Source of the DNA: Pelagibius sp964472095
GTDB lineage: Bacteria; Pseudomonadota; Alphaproteobacteria; Kiloniellales; Kiloniellaceae
Assembly (NCBI GenBank): GCA_964472095.1
Contig: CAYYIV010000002.1
Location: 124,001-188,000 of the forward strand
Length of the DNA stretch: 64,000 bases
Direction: 5' to 3'
Part shown: in pieces, positions 36,020 to 46,389 of the stretch
Layout: the number at the start of each line of letters is the position of its first letter
Numbering within the stretch: position 1 is the first letter of the stretch
Notes under the pieces: generated by a model
What the model saw: the letters and a program-made list of their open reading frames with translations, nothing else
Databases searched by the model: none
What the model was told of the DNA's origin: nothing
Translations under genes and position numbers: made by a program

Positions 36020-39000
36020 TTACATTTCGCGGCGCCGCGCCGTGGCCAGCAGGGCGGCAGCCGCCGCATACTCTGACGTGCCAGACATGGGATCCAGACC
36101 CTCCAGGCAAGGCTCCAGGGTACTGCAGGCATCCTCAAGCTGTCCTTGGCTGCGAAGCAACCCAGCCAGGCTCGTCGCTGCCCGCAGAGCCAGGGTGTGC
36201 GCGCCCTGCGCGCTCGCCAAATCCAGCGCGCTCTGATAGGCGGCGAGGGCCGGCTCCGGATCATTCGGCATGCGTAGTTGCAAGAGGTAGCCGACGCGCC
36301 GGCGCAGTTCCGGCAGCCAGATGCGCAGCCCCATGGCCTCGAGCTCAGCCTGGGCGGCGGTGGTTTCCTCCAAGGCTTCGTCGATGCGGCCGTTGAGCGC
36401 CAGCACCTCGGCAAACATGTCGTAGTAGACCGGAAAGTCCTCCTGGGTGCCGATAACCTTCTGGCGGTCCAGCCCTTCGCGGATCTCCGTCAGGCCCTTG
36501 GAGGGGTTGCCGAGGCGGGCATGGGCCCAGCCGGCGAAGACCAGCGCCTTGGCGCGATGATCGGTGAAGCCCTGTTCCTCGGCAAAGGCGATGATCTCTT
36601 CGGCGATGCGCAGCACCTCTGCCGCGTCGCGGCGGTAGAGGCGGTGCATGATGGTGATGTCCTTGTGGTGCATCCAGCTGCCGCCATGGGACAGGGTCTC
36701 CATCCAGGCCTGCGCCAGGCGCTCGGATTCCATAGCCTCGTCGGGCCGGCCGAGCAGCCAATATACCAGCGAGCGCTCGCCGTGACCGCAGACCTTCGCG
36801 TCGTGATTGCCGTAGAGCGTCGCGTGAAGACGATAGTCGCCCTTGTCGTAGAGCTTGAGGCCGCAGTCGATATGACCGAGGCATCCTTCAAAGTCGCCGC
36901 GGTTGAAGTGCGAGGCCCACTGGCAGTGATGCGCCTGCAACATCAGCCCTTGATCCTTGCGGGCTTCGGCGCGGCCAAGCAGTTCGTCGGCACGCTTGTT
37001 CATTTCGTTGAAATCGCGCGACAGGCGCCACCAGCCCCAGTACACCGGGAAGTGATCCTCGGATTCTGGCAGGCTGCGGCACAGCGCGTAGCCCTTGGCG
37101 TAAATCTCCTCCACCTCGCTGGAGCCCGGACCGTGCAGAGCGATAAGCGCCGGCCCGAGGCGGATCAACAGCTGTAGCCGCAGTGCCCGGACTGCGGGAG
37201 ATTCCGGCAGACGGTCGAGCGCATCCATGCCACGGCGCAGGTGATGCACCGCCTCGACGATGGCCGACTGGGCCAGGCTGATGCGGCCGGCCTGCAGCCA
37301 AAGCCGCGCCGCCTCGTCGTAACTGGCTGCGGCCGAGAGATGGTTCGCCAGCAGGTCGGGGCGCTCTTCCTCGAGCCTGGGAAAGAGGTTCTGCAGGGCC
37401 TGCGCCGCCGAGGCGTGCAGGCGCTGACGCTCCTCGCGCAGCAGCGAATCGTACGCCGCCTCCTGCACCAGACCGTGCTTGAAGGAGAAGCTCTCCTTGC
37501 CGCGCTGGTCGATCTCCCGATAGAACAACCCAGCTTCCGACAAGGTGGTCAGGGCCGCATCGAGATAGGCCGAATCGAAATCACCGACGTGGGAGATCAA
37601 CTCGCGGGAGAACGAGCGGCCCAGTACGGCGCCGACACGCGCCACGGTCTTGGCCTGGCCGACGCGGTCGAGCCTCTCCATCAATGAATCTTGCAGTGAA
37701 ATCGGAATTGCCGATTGCCCATTGCGCGCCGGACGCCGCCCCTTGGCGGAGCGCTCGAAATCCAGCTCGACCACACTCTTCGTCAGTTCTTCCACGAACA
37801 GCGGAATGCCATCGGTCTTCTCGATGATCTCGTTGATCATCGCCTTGGTCAGGACGGTGTCCTGGGCGAGGCTGGCGATCAGGGCCTGTGCATCCTTCAC
37901 CGGCAGGCGCCCTAGTTCGAGCTGGGTGACATGGGGCAACTGATCCCAGGGCGTGTGGACGCCCTCGCGTGTCGTCCCGATAACGTAGATGCGCTCGTCG
38001 GGAATGGCATGAATGATACGGTCGAGCAGTTCGATGGAGGTAGGATCGAGCCATTGGAAGTCGTCCACGACCACGATGATCGGCCGCTCGCGACTGCGCA
38101 GAACGAAATAGTCGACGATGGTCTGCAGCGTGCGCTCACGAGTCTGCTTGGCGACCGCGGGCGACTGGGGCTGGTCGATGGAGACCGGCGACAGCAGGTT
38201 GGCGAAGATGTCGAGCCGCGCCTCACGTGCCGGGCCCTCACCGATCACCACCTTATCCAGCTTGTGGCGGATCGTCGCTGCGCTGTCGCCGTGGTCGATG
38301 CTGGCGATCAGGCGAAATCGCTGGATCAAGGGGTAGAGCGGGCTGTCCTGGTTGTAGGGGCTCGCCTGGTAGAACTGTACCATGGCCTCCTCGTCCACCT
38401 CGCGCAGGAACTGATGCACAAAGCGTGACTTGCCGATGCCGGGCTCACCCCTGATCATCAGGGCGCGGCCGCCACCAGCCTTGACCTGGCGCCACTGGCG
38501 CCGGGCGAGATCGAGTTGGTCGCTGCGGTCGGCAAAGAAGGTCTGCGCCCAGCGGCCGTAGTTCACAGCTTCGCTGGCGCCGCCGCGTTCGCCCATCAGC
38601 CGCCAGATGCGCACCGGGTCGGAGATGCCATGGAACTCGCGCCGGCCGAGATCCTCGAAGGTGTAGGTATCCTGGGTCAATCGATAGGTGACGTCAGCCA
38701 CCACGATTTCATTAGGCCCGGCGACGCCCTGCACCCGTGCCGCAAGGTTGGGTGCGACACCGATGGCCGGCTGCTCCACGGCCGCGCCGGCACCGATCAG
38801 ATCGCCCACGATCACCACGCCCGAGGCGATGCCGATGCGTACCGCCAACTTGGTACCCTGCGGCAGCTGCAGCCGGCCTACTCCCTCGGTAATGGCCAGC
38901 GCCGCCTGCAGCGCGTGCGACGGGGCATCCTCGTGCGCCATCGGATAGCCGAAGTAGGCAAGGATCCCGTCGCCGACAAAGCGGGCGATATACCCCTCAT

Positions 39001-39562
39001 TGGCACCGATGATCGTGGCGCAGAAGTCCTGGTAGCGCCGCACAACGTCGAGCAGATCCTCCGCCTCGAGGCGCTCCGAGAGAACCGTCGAGCCGACGAT
39101 GTCGCAGAACATGACGGTCAGATGGCGCCGCTCGGCCGGTGCCCGCTCGCCGCCGGCACCGGCTGCCAGTGCCACCGCCGGTGCCGCACCGGCGGTGGCC
39201 AGGGACTGGGCCGCCCGCAATAGGCGCCGCCGCTGGCCGAGGGTGAGACCGAGCTTGTGCAGGTCCTCCTCGGACAACTCGCAGACGATGTCGAGGTCGA
39301 TATCGTGCTGCTCGAAGAGGTCGGCTAGCCCGCCCAGGCCGATCGCCATCAGCCAGCGTCGAATGGCTGTCACAGTCGCGGCCTCCGACCGATCGGAAGG
39401 CGGCGCATCGCCGCTCCCCGGGGTTGTCCCGTCAGCTGTAGAAAGCGGCCCTGTTTTCCTGGTGTCCTGCGGCATGGTAGTCGCACCGGCACGCCCGCCT
39501 GCAAAAAAGTGGTGGTGGTATTGTAGCGCTGTCCCAAAATCGCGTCTCCCTTTGAGTATCAT
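36020..39562 (-). CDS. SAM domain - class III nucleotide cyclase - AAA/STAND ATPase - TPR signalling protein
   Basis: 1180 residues. About 64-120 is a SAM domain (IRRWLMAIGLGGLADLFEQHDIDLDIVCELSEEDLHKLGL). About 143-325 is a class III cyclase with metal aspartates in FCDIVGST (D154) and FVGDGI (D198) and transition-state residues in PNLAAR (N272, R276). The P-loop is RGEPGIGKSR (371-380) and Walker B is IIVVVDDFQWLDP. The C-terminal 450 residues are TPR-like helices. It probably makes cAMP in response to a signal read by the TPR part. First gene of the operon. A start at MPQDTRKTG (29 codons in) is possible; neither start has a strong ribosome site. Confidence 0.93.
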   Translation of the reverse strand: MILKGRRDFGTALQYHHHFFAGGRAGATTMPQDTRKTGPLSTADGTTPGSGDAPPSDRSEAATVTAIRRWLMAIGLGGLADLFEQHDIDLDIVCELSEEDLHKLGLTLGQRRRLLRAAQSLATAGAAPAVALAAGAGGERAPAERRHLTVMFCDIVGSTVLSERLEAEDLLDVVRRYQDFCATIIGANEGYIARFVGDGILAYFGYPMAHEDAPSHALQAALAITEGVGRLQLPQGTKLAVRIGIASGVVIVGDLIGAGAAVEQPAIGVAPNLAARVQGVAGPNEIVVADVTYRLTQDTYTFEDLGRREFHGISDPVRIWRLMGERGGASEAVNYGRWAQTFFADRSDQLDLARRQWRQVKAGGGRALMIRGEPGIGKSRFVHQFLREVDEEAMVQFYQASPYNQDSPLYPLIQRFRLIASIDHGDSAATIRHKLDKVVIGEGPAREARLDIFANLLSPVSIDQPQSPAVAKQTRERTLQTIVDYFVLRSRERPIIVVVDDFQWLDPTSIELLDRIIHAIPDERIYVIGTTREGVHTPWDQLPHVTQLELGRLPVKDAQALIASLAQDTVLTKAMINEIIEKTDGIPLFVEELTKSVVELDFERSAKGRRPARNGQSAIPISLQDSLMERLDRVGQAKTVARVGAVLGRSFSRELISHVGDFDSAYLDAALTTLSEAGLFYREIDQRGKESFSFKHGLVQEAAYDSLLREERQRLHASAAQALQNLFPRLEEERPDLLANHLSAAASYDEAARLWLQAGRISLAQSAIVEAVHHLRRGMDALDRLPESPAVRALRLQLLIRLGPALIALHGPGSSEVEEIYAKGYALCRSLPESEDHFPVYWGWWRLSRDFNEMNKRADELLGRAEARKDQGLMLQAHHCQWASHFNRGDFEGCLGHIDCGLKLYDKGDYRLHATLYGNHDAKVCGHGERSLVYWLLGRPDEAMESERLAQAWMETLSHGGSWMHHKDITIMHRLYRRDAAEVLRIAEEIIAFAEEQGFTDHRAKALVFAGWAHARLGNPSKGLTEIREGLDRQKVIGTQEDFPVYYDMFAEVLALNGRIDEALEETTAAQAELEAMGLRIWLPELRRRVGYLLQLRMPNDPEPALAAYQSALDLASAQGAHTLALRAATSLAGLLRSQGQLEDACSTLEPCLEGLDPMSGTSEYAAAAALLATARRREM

Positions 39563-39706
39563 CCTAAGCTCAGGGAGAAGTCGATAATGTGAGTTCTGCT
39601 ACACTATTGAGTGAAAGGCGGGTGTTTTTGCCCGACTGAAGTGCAAATTGTGAGTGGTATTGCCCGGACCGAGGGATCTTCAGCCGACTCCGGGCTCGCG
39701 GCGACG

Positions 39707-40561
39707 CTAATCCCGCCCCGCCCCTTCGCGTCGGTGCCGCGGCACCACCCCGCCGATCTGGACAGTGATTTCGTTGGCAGCCTGCACTACCCGGGCGCCC
39801 AGTTCGCCAAGCCGGCCTTGCGTCACCCGGACCGAGGGGCCGGAAAGCGAAACCCCGGCAATCACGTCGCCGTGCTCGTTGTGAATGGTCGCCGCCACGC
39901 AGCGCATCCCGACGGTGTGCTCTTCGTCGTCGACCGCCCAGCCGCGTTCGCGCACCTGCGCCAGTTCGCGCCGTAACCCCCCCGGGTCGACGATGGTCTT
40001 CTCGGTGAACCGCGGCATACCCTTTTTATGCAGATAATCGGTTAGCGTCGCGTCGTCGCGCTCCGCCAGCATGGCCTTGCCGATGGCCGAGGCGTGCATC
40101 GGTGCGCGCCGGCCGGGGCGAAAGAAGGCGCGCATCGGGGCGTGGCTTTCGAACTGGGTGACATAGACCAGTTCGTCCTTGTCCTCGACCGCCAGGTTGA
40201 CGGTCTCCCCGACGTCCTCCATGAGGCGGCGCATGACCGGCCGGCCGAGAGTGATGATCCGGCGATTGCGCAGAAAGGCATTGCCGACGTTGAAGGCACC
40301 GACGCCGATCACCCAGACGCCGTACTCCTTGTCGAAGTCGGCAAATCGGCGCTGCTGCAGCGTGGTCAGCAGGCGGTGAGTGGTGGAAGGCGCCAGCCCG
40401 ACCGACTGTGCCAGGTCCGTAAGGGTCATGCCGTCGGCATCGGCCAGGCGTTCAAGGATCGACAGTGCGCGGTCGAGCGACTGTACCTGCCCGCCCTGGG
40501 CCGCCGTCCGGCGCGGCGCGCCCTTGCTCGCTTCCCGGGTCTTGGCGGCTGTTCTGGCCAT
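39707..40561 (-). CDS. IclR-family transcription regulator
   Basis: 284 residues. The N-terminal winged helix is VQSLDRALSILERLADADGMTLTDLAQSVGLAPSTTHRLLTTLQQ. The ligand domain contains MHASAIGKAMLA and the DDEEHTVGMRCVAATI signature with its cysteine. It is divergent from gcl and probably the glyoxylate-pathway regulator (AllR/GclR-like role). About 20 lysine/arginine-rich residues precede the HTH. Confidence 0.92.
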   Translation of the reverse strand: MARTAAKTREASKGAPRRTAAQGGQVQSLDRALSILERLADADGMTLTDLAQSVGLAPSTTHRLLTTLQQRRFADFDKEYGVWVIGVGAFNVGNAFLRNRRIITLGRPVMRRLMEDVGETVNLAVEDKDELVYVTQFESHAPMRAFFRPGRRAPMHASAIGKAMLAERDDATLTDYLHKKGMPRFTEKTIVDPGGLRRELAQVRERGWAVDDEEHTVGMRCVAATIHNEHGDVIAGVSLSGPSVRVTQGRLGELGARVVQAANEITVQIGGVVPRHRREGAGRD

Positions 40562-40882
40562 GCTGCGTCGCTCCCCCCACCAGGCCTTTGTTCGGCCCTA
40601 TTATCCGGCCCCTTGTCGGGCGGGGCAGCATAGAGGGCAATGCCTCAGGCTGTCAGCATGCCACTGCCATGGGCTTGGTTCTATCATCTTTTGAGACGGC
40701 ATTCCATTTTCGGTAGCGACAAAATGTCCAAAAAATACCTATTTACTGTCAGTCTTCTCATAATATTCCACGATACGGAATATAATTCCAAAATTATTGA
40801 CTGATTGCGGAAGCGATGGCACTCTGGCTTTTCCGACCAATAAGCAACACCCGGGCAGCAAGCCCGGGGCGGAGGAGCGAAG
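40562..40882. promoter_or_regulatory. Divergent control region between the IclR gene and gcl
   Basis: 321 bases without a gene. Its middle (about 40690-40800) is conspicuously AT-rich compared with its surroundings and holds the palindromes listed at 40763-40789. Both promoters must lie here. gcl has a strong Shine-Dalgarno (GGAGGAG) just before its ATG. Confidence 0.6.
40763..40789 (+). promoter_or_regulatory. Candidate IclR operator upstream of gcl
   Basis: ATATTCC-N7-GGAATAT (40763-40783) is a perfect inverted repeat. It overlaps a second palindrome, GGAAT-ATA-ATTCC (40777-40789). Alternating TTCC/GGAA half-sites in an AT-rich block are typical of IclR-type operators. Confidence 0.55.
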
Positions 40883-42694
<1,812 letters not shown>

Positions 42695-42745
42695 CCTGCC
42701 GCCACGGCGCCCGCCGCGCCGGCACGATATTTTGTCTTAGGTGCA

Positions 42746-42774
42746 TTGACTCATGCCGGCCCCGCCCTTGTAAG
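42746..42774 (+). promoter_or_regulatory. Possible internal promoter before hyi
   Basis: TTGACT (42746-42751), 17-base spacer, TGTAAG (42769-42774) in the 110-base gap between gcl and hyi. The -35 is close to consensus; the -10 is weak. Confidence 0.3.
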
Positions 42775-42804
42775 CTGCTCAAAAGCCTGAGGAGGATCCC
42801 AAGG

Positions 42805-43602
42805 ATGCCCAAGTTTGCCGCCAATCTGTCCATGCTCTACGGCGAGCACAACTTCCTTGACCGCTTCGGCGCGGCAGCGAAGGACGGCTTCCAGGGCGTT
42901 GAGTACCTGTTTCCTTACGCCTTCGAGAAGGAAGTCCTGGCCGAGGCCCTGAAGGCCAACAATCTGACCCAGGTGCTGCACAACATGCCGGCCGGCGACT
43001 GGGACGCCGGCGAGCGCGGGCTGGCCTGTCTGCCCGAGCGCGTTGGCGAGTTCCAGGACGGCGTCGGCACGGCGATCGACTACGCCAAGGCGCTCGGCTG
43101 CAAGCAGCTGCACGCCATGGCGGGCATCCGCCCCGAAGGTGTCGATCCCGACCAGGTGGCCGAGACCTATATCGAGAACCTGCGCTTTGCCGCCGCCAAG
43201 ACGAAGGAGGCAGGCCTCAAGCTGCTGATCGAGCCGATCAACACCATCGACATCCCCGGCTTCTATCTCTCGACCTCGGCGCAGGCGCTGACCACCATCG
43301 AAACGGTGGGCGCCGACAACCTCTTCCTGCAGTACGACATCTATCACATGCAGGTCATGGAGGGCGACCTGGTGCGCACCATGGAGAAGAACCTCGCGAA
43401 AATCGCGCATATGCAGCTGGCCGACAATCCGGGCCGCCACGAGCCAGGCAGCGGCGAGATCAACTACTCCTTCGTCTTCGACGCCGTCGACCGCATGGGC
43501 TACAAGGGCTGGATCGGTTGCGAGTACAAGCCCAAAGCGGGCACCACGGCGGGCCTCGGCTGGCTGCGCCCCTACCTGGCCGCCAGCGCCGCGGCGGAAT
43601 AA
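42805..43602 (+). CDS. hyi: Hydroxypyruvate isomerase
   Basis: 265 residues, AP-endonuclease-2-type TIM barrel. It starts MPKFAANLSMLYGEHNFLDRF and has LLIEPIN (metal glutamate), QYDIYHMQ and WIGCEYKP near the end. It interconverts hydroxypyruvate and tartronate semialdehyde. Strong RBS GAGGAGGA. Between gcl and glxR, as in the classical glyoxylate operon. Confidence 0.95.
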   Translation: MPKFAANLSMLYGEHNFLDRFGAAAKDGFQGVEYLFPYAFEKEVLAEALKANNLTQVLHNMPAGDWDAGERGLACLPERVGEFQDGVGTAIDYAKALGCKQLHAMAGIRPEGVDPDQVAETYIENLRFAAAKTKEAGLKLLIEPINTIDIPGFYLSTSAQALTTIETVGADNLFLQYDIYHMQVMEGDLVRTMEKNLAKIAHMQLADNPGRHEPGSGEINYSFVFDAVDRMGYKGWIGCEYKPKAGTTAGLGWLRPYLAASAAAE

Positions 43603-43642
43603 GCCGCGCGCCCGCAGAGAACAGCGAAAGGAACGGAAAGTC

Positions 43643-44557
43643 ATGGCTAAGATCGGATTCATCGGGCTCGGCATCATGGGCGCGCCCATGGCCGGCCACC
43701 TGCTGGACGGCGGCCACGAGGTCACCAGCTGCGTACACCGGACGCCGGCGCCCGACGAACTGACCAAGAAGGGCCTGAAGCTCGTCAAGACGGCCAGGGA
43801 GGTCGCCGCCGCGACCGATGTCATCATCACCATGGTGCCCGAGACACCGCAGGTGCAGGCCGTCCTCTTCGGCGAGAACGGCGTCGCCGAGGGCCTGAAG
43901 AAGGGCACGCTGGTCATCGACATGAGCTCGATCTCGCCGATCGAGACCAAGGTCTTCGCCGAGAAGATCAACAAGCTCGGCTGCGACTACCTGGACGCGC
44001 CGGTCTCCGGCGGCGAGGTGGGCGCCAAGGCGGCCTCGCTCACCATCATGGTCGGCGGCACCGATTCCGCCTTCGAGAAGGCCAAGCCGATCTTCGCCCT
44101 GATGGGCAAGAACATCACCCTGGTCGGCCCGAACGGCGTCGGCCAGACCACCAAGGTGGCCAACCAGATCGTCGTCGCACTCACCATCGAGGCGGTGGGC
44201 GAGGCCCTGGTCTTCGCCTCCAAAGCGGGAGCCGATCCGGCCAAGGTGCGCCAGGCGCTGATGGGCGGCCTCGCCTCCTCGCGCATCCTCGAGGTGCACG
44301 GCGAACGCATGATCAAGCGCACCTTCAATCCCGGCTTCCGCATCGAGCTGCACCAGAAGGATCTCAACCTCGCCCTGCAGGGCGCCAAGGCGCTGGGCGT
44401 CAGCCTGCCCAACACGGCGACCGCGCAGGAGCTGTTCAATGCCTGCGCCGCCAACGGCGGGGCCGGCTGGGACCACTCCGCCATGGTGAAGGCGCTCGAG
44501 CTGATGGCCAACCACCCGGTGGCCGAGGACGAAGCCGCCTCCGCTGCTGCCGAGTAG
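43643..44557 (+). CDS. glxR: Tartronate semialdehyde reductase (2-hydroxy-3-oxopropionate reductase)
   Basis: 304 residues of the beta-hydroxyacid dehydrogenase family. It has the Rossmann motif IGFIGLGIMGAPMAGHLLDGG, substrate loop DAPVSGGEVGAK and catalytic lysine in GQTTKVANQIV. It reduces tartronate semialdehyde to glycerate. No glycerate kinase gene follows; a terminator does. The last residues are an EDEAASAAAE tail. Confidence 0.95.
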   Translation: MAKIGFIGLGIMGAPMAGHLLDGGHEVTSCVHRTPAPDELTKKGLKLVKTAREVAAATDVIITMVPETPQVQAVLFGENGVAEGLKKGTLVIDMSSISPIETKVFAEKINKLGCDYLDAPVSGGEVGAKAASLTIMVGGTDSAFEKAKPIFALMGKNITLVGPNGVGQTTKVANQIVVALTIEAVGEALVFASKAGADPAKVRQALMGGLASSRILEVHGERMIKRTFNPGFRIELHQKDLNLALQGAKALGVSLPNTATAQELFNACAANGGAGWDHSAMVKALELMANHPVAEDEAASAAAE

Positions 44558-44597
44558 CGGCCCGAAGATACCTCCTATCCCTGTGAGCCTGCCTCCG

Positions 44598-44630
44598 GCC
44601 CGCCGGTCTCCACCGGCGGGCTTCTTCTTT
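44598..44630 (+). terminator. Intrinsic terminator of gcl-hyi-glxR
   Basis: GCCCGCCGGT (44598-44607), loop CTCC, ACCGGCGGGC (44612-44621), then TTCTTCTTT. Confidence 0.92.
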
Positions 44631-44720
44631 GCCCGACCCGCCGAATTCGGACGGTTGGCAGGCCGCGCAGCGGCCGCTATCAGTGGATGTTCCGGACTGT
44701 GAATCGAAGGCTGCCGCCCG

Positions 44721-45905
44721 ATGATCCTCACCCTCGCCGTTGCCGGCTACCGTTCGCTGCGCGAGCTCATCCTGCCGCTGGAGCGGCTGAACGTGGTCAC
44801 CGGCCCCAACGGCAGCGGCAAGTCGAGCTTCTACCGTTCGCTCAGGCTGCTGGCGGCGGCAGCGCAGGGCCACATCGTCGCCACCCTGGCGGTCGAGGGC
44901 GGCCTGCAGTCGACGCTCTGGGCGGGTCCGGAAGCCTTCTCGCGCGGCATGAAGGCGGGCGAGGTTCCCGTCCAGGGCACCGTCCGCCGCGACCGGGTGA
45001 GCCTGAAGCTGGGTTTTGCCGCCGAGGACTACGGCTACGCCATCGATCTCGGCCTGCCGACCCCTGACGATGCGTTTCTCGATCAAGGGATCCCCACGAA
45101 GTCACTCTTCAGCCGCGACCCCCAGATCAAGGCCGAAGCCGTCTGGGTGGGTGAGGTTCTACGCCGCAGCAACCTCATCGCCGCGCGCAACGGCCCGGGT
45201 GTGCAGGTGCTGGACGAGAAAGGTAAGCGGGTCAGCGTGGTGACCGACCTCTCGCCCTTCGACAGCATGATGACCCACGCGGCGGAGCCTCGCGGCGCGC
45301 CCGAGCTGCTGACGCTGCGTGAGCGCATGCGCGGCTGGCGTTTCTACGATCACTTCCGGACCGATCCCGACGCGCCGGCCCGCCGGCCACAAGTCGGCAC
45401 CCGCACCCCCGTGCTCGCCTCCGACGGCACCGACCTGGCCGCCGCTTTGCAGACCATCCAAGAGATCGGCAACCCGGCCGCCCTGCACGAGGCCATCGAG
45501 GATGCCTTCCCCGGCAGCACGCTCGAAGTCACCGCGACGGACGGTCTGTTCGAAGTCGCCATGCGGCAGCACGGACTGCTCAGGCCGCTCCGCGTCGCTG
45601 AGCTGTCCGACGGCACCCTGCGCTACCTCCTGCTGATCGCCGCGCTGCTGACGCCGCGCCCGCCCGCCCTCATGGTGCTGAACGAACCGGAGACGAGCCT
45701 TCACCCAGATCTGCTGAAACCCCTTGCCCGCCTGGTCTCCAAGGTTTCGGAGCGTTCCCAGGTTATCGTCGTCACCCATGCCCGACAGCTGGTCGACCCC
45801 CTCACAATCGTTGAAGGCAGCACGGTTTTCACGCTGGAGAAGGAGCTCGGCGAAACCCTGGCCCCCGGCGTCGAGGCACCTGCCTGGGCCTGGCCGCGCA
45901 GATAG
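44721..45905 (+). CDS. AAA ATPase of the SMC/RecF-like (AAA_21) type
   Basis: 394 residues: Walker A GPNGSGKSS at about 34-42, a long middle insertion, a signature region LSDGTLRYLLLIAALL, and Walker B LMVLNEPETSLHP followed by VIVVTHARQLVD. The family covers DNA-repair, phage-defence and toxin-type ATPases. No nuclease or toprim partner is adjacent, so this looks like an orphan. It starts MILTLAVAGYRSLREL after the glxR terminator. Confidence 0.85.
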   Translation: MILTLAVAGYRSLRELILPLERLNVVTGPNGSGKSSFYRSLRLLAAAAQGHIVATLAVEGGLQSTLWAGPEAFSRGMKAGEVPVQGTVRRDRVSLKLGFAAEDYGYAIDLGLPTPDDAFLDQGIPTKSLFSRDPQIKAEAVWVGEVLRRSNLIAARNGPGVQVLDEKGKRVSVVTDLSPFDSMMTHAAEPRGAPELLTLRERMRGWRFYDHFRTDPDAPARRPQVGTRTPVLASDGTDLAAALQTIQEIGNPAALHEAIEDAFPGSTLEVTATDGLFEVAMRQHGLLRPLRVAELSDGTLRYLLLIAALLTPRPPALMVLNEPETSLHPDLLKPLARLVSKVSERSQVIVVTHARQLVDPLTIVEGSTVFTLEKELGETLAPGVEAPAWAWPRR

Positions 45906-46020
45906 CGTCCGACCGGCGCTTTAGGGGTAGATCCCGCCACGACATGAACCTTTCCGCTTCGTCTGCTGACGAACCACCAAGGGCAGCACTTGTCTGCCCG
46001 CAACGGAAAGGAGAATCCCC

Positions 46021-46356
46021 ATGCGAAACCGTTCCCTGCCGATGGCCTTGCTTACCGCCGCCGCGATCCTCGGTGCCGGCGCCGCCGGCATCGCCCAGCC
46101 CGCCGCGCCGCAGCAGTTCGCGCAGGCAAAGCCGCAGCACGTGCTGGAACTGCGGGCGCGCAACAGCGCCGAGATCATGCGCAGCTTCGGCTTCGCCGCC
46201 CGCCAGCCTGGTGCCCAGGCGATCGAGATCACCTGTGCGCCGGGCAGCTCCGATCACTGCACGGGCGACTTTGTCGCCGCCTGCAACAAGAACGACGGCG
46301 GCATGAGCACCAACCCCGACGGCAGCGTCACCTGTTCACTGCCGCAGCACGACTAG
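46021..46356 (+). CDS. Small exported cysteine-containing protein, unknown
   Basis: 111 residues: a signal peptide MRNRSLPMALLTAAAILGAG with a likely cut near GIAQP, then a short proline/glutamine stretch. The C-terminal 50 residues hold four cysteines (ITCAPG, DHCTG, AACNK, VTCSL), enough for two disulfides. RBS AAGGAG upstream. I do not recognise the family. Alone between the AAA ATPase and a convergent decarboxylase gene. Confidence 0.72.
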   Translation: MRNRSLPMALLTAAAILGAGAAGIAQPAAPQQFAQAKPQHVLELRARNSAEIMRSFGFAARQPGAQAIEITCAPGSSDHCTGDFVAACNKNDGGMSTNPDGSVTCSLPQHD

Positions 46357-46389
46357 AGCAGCTCACGGAGCATCCGACCGCAGCCTCGG

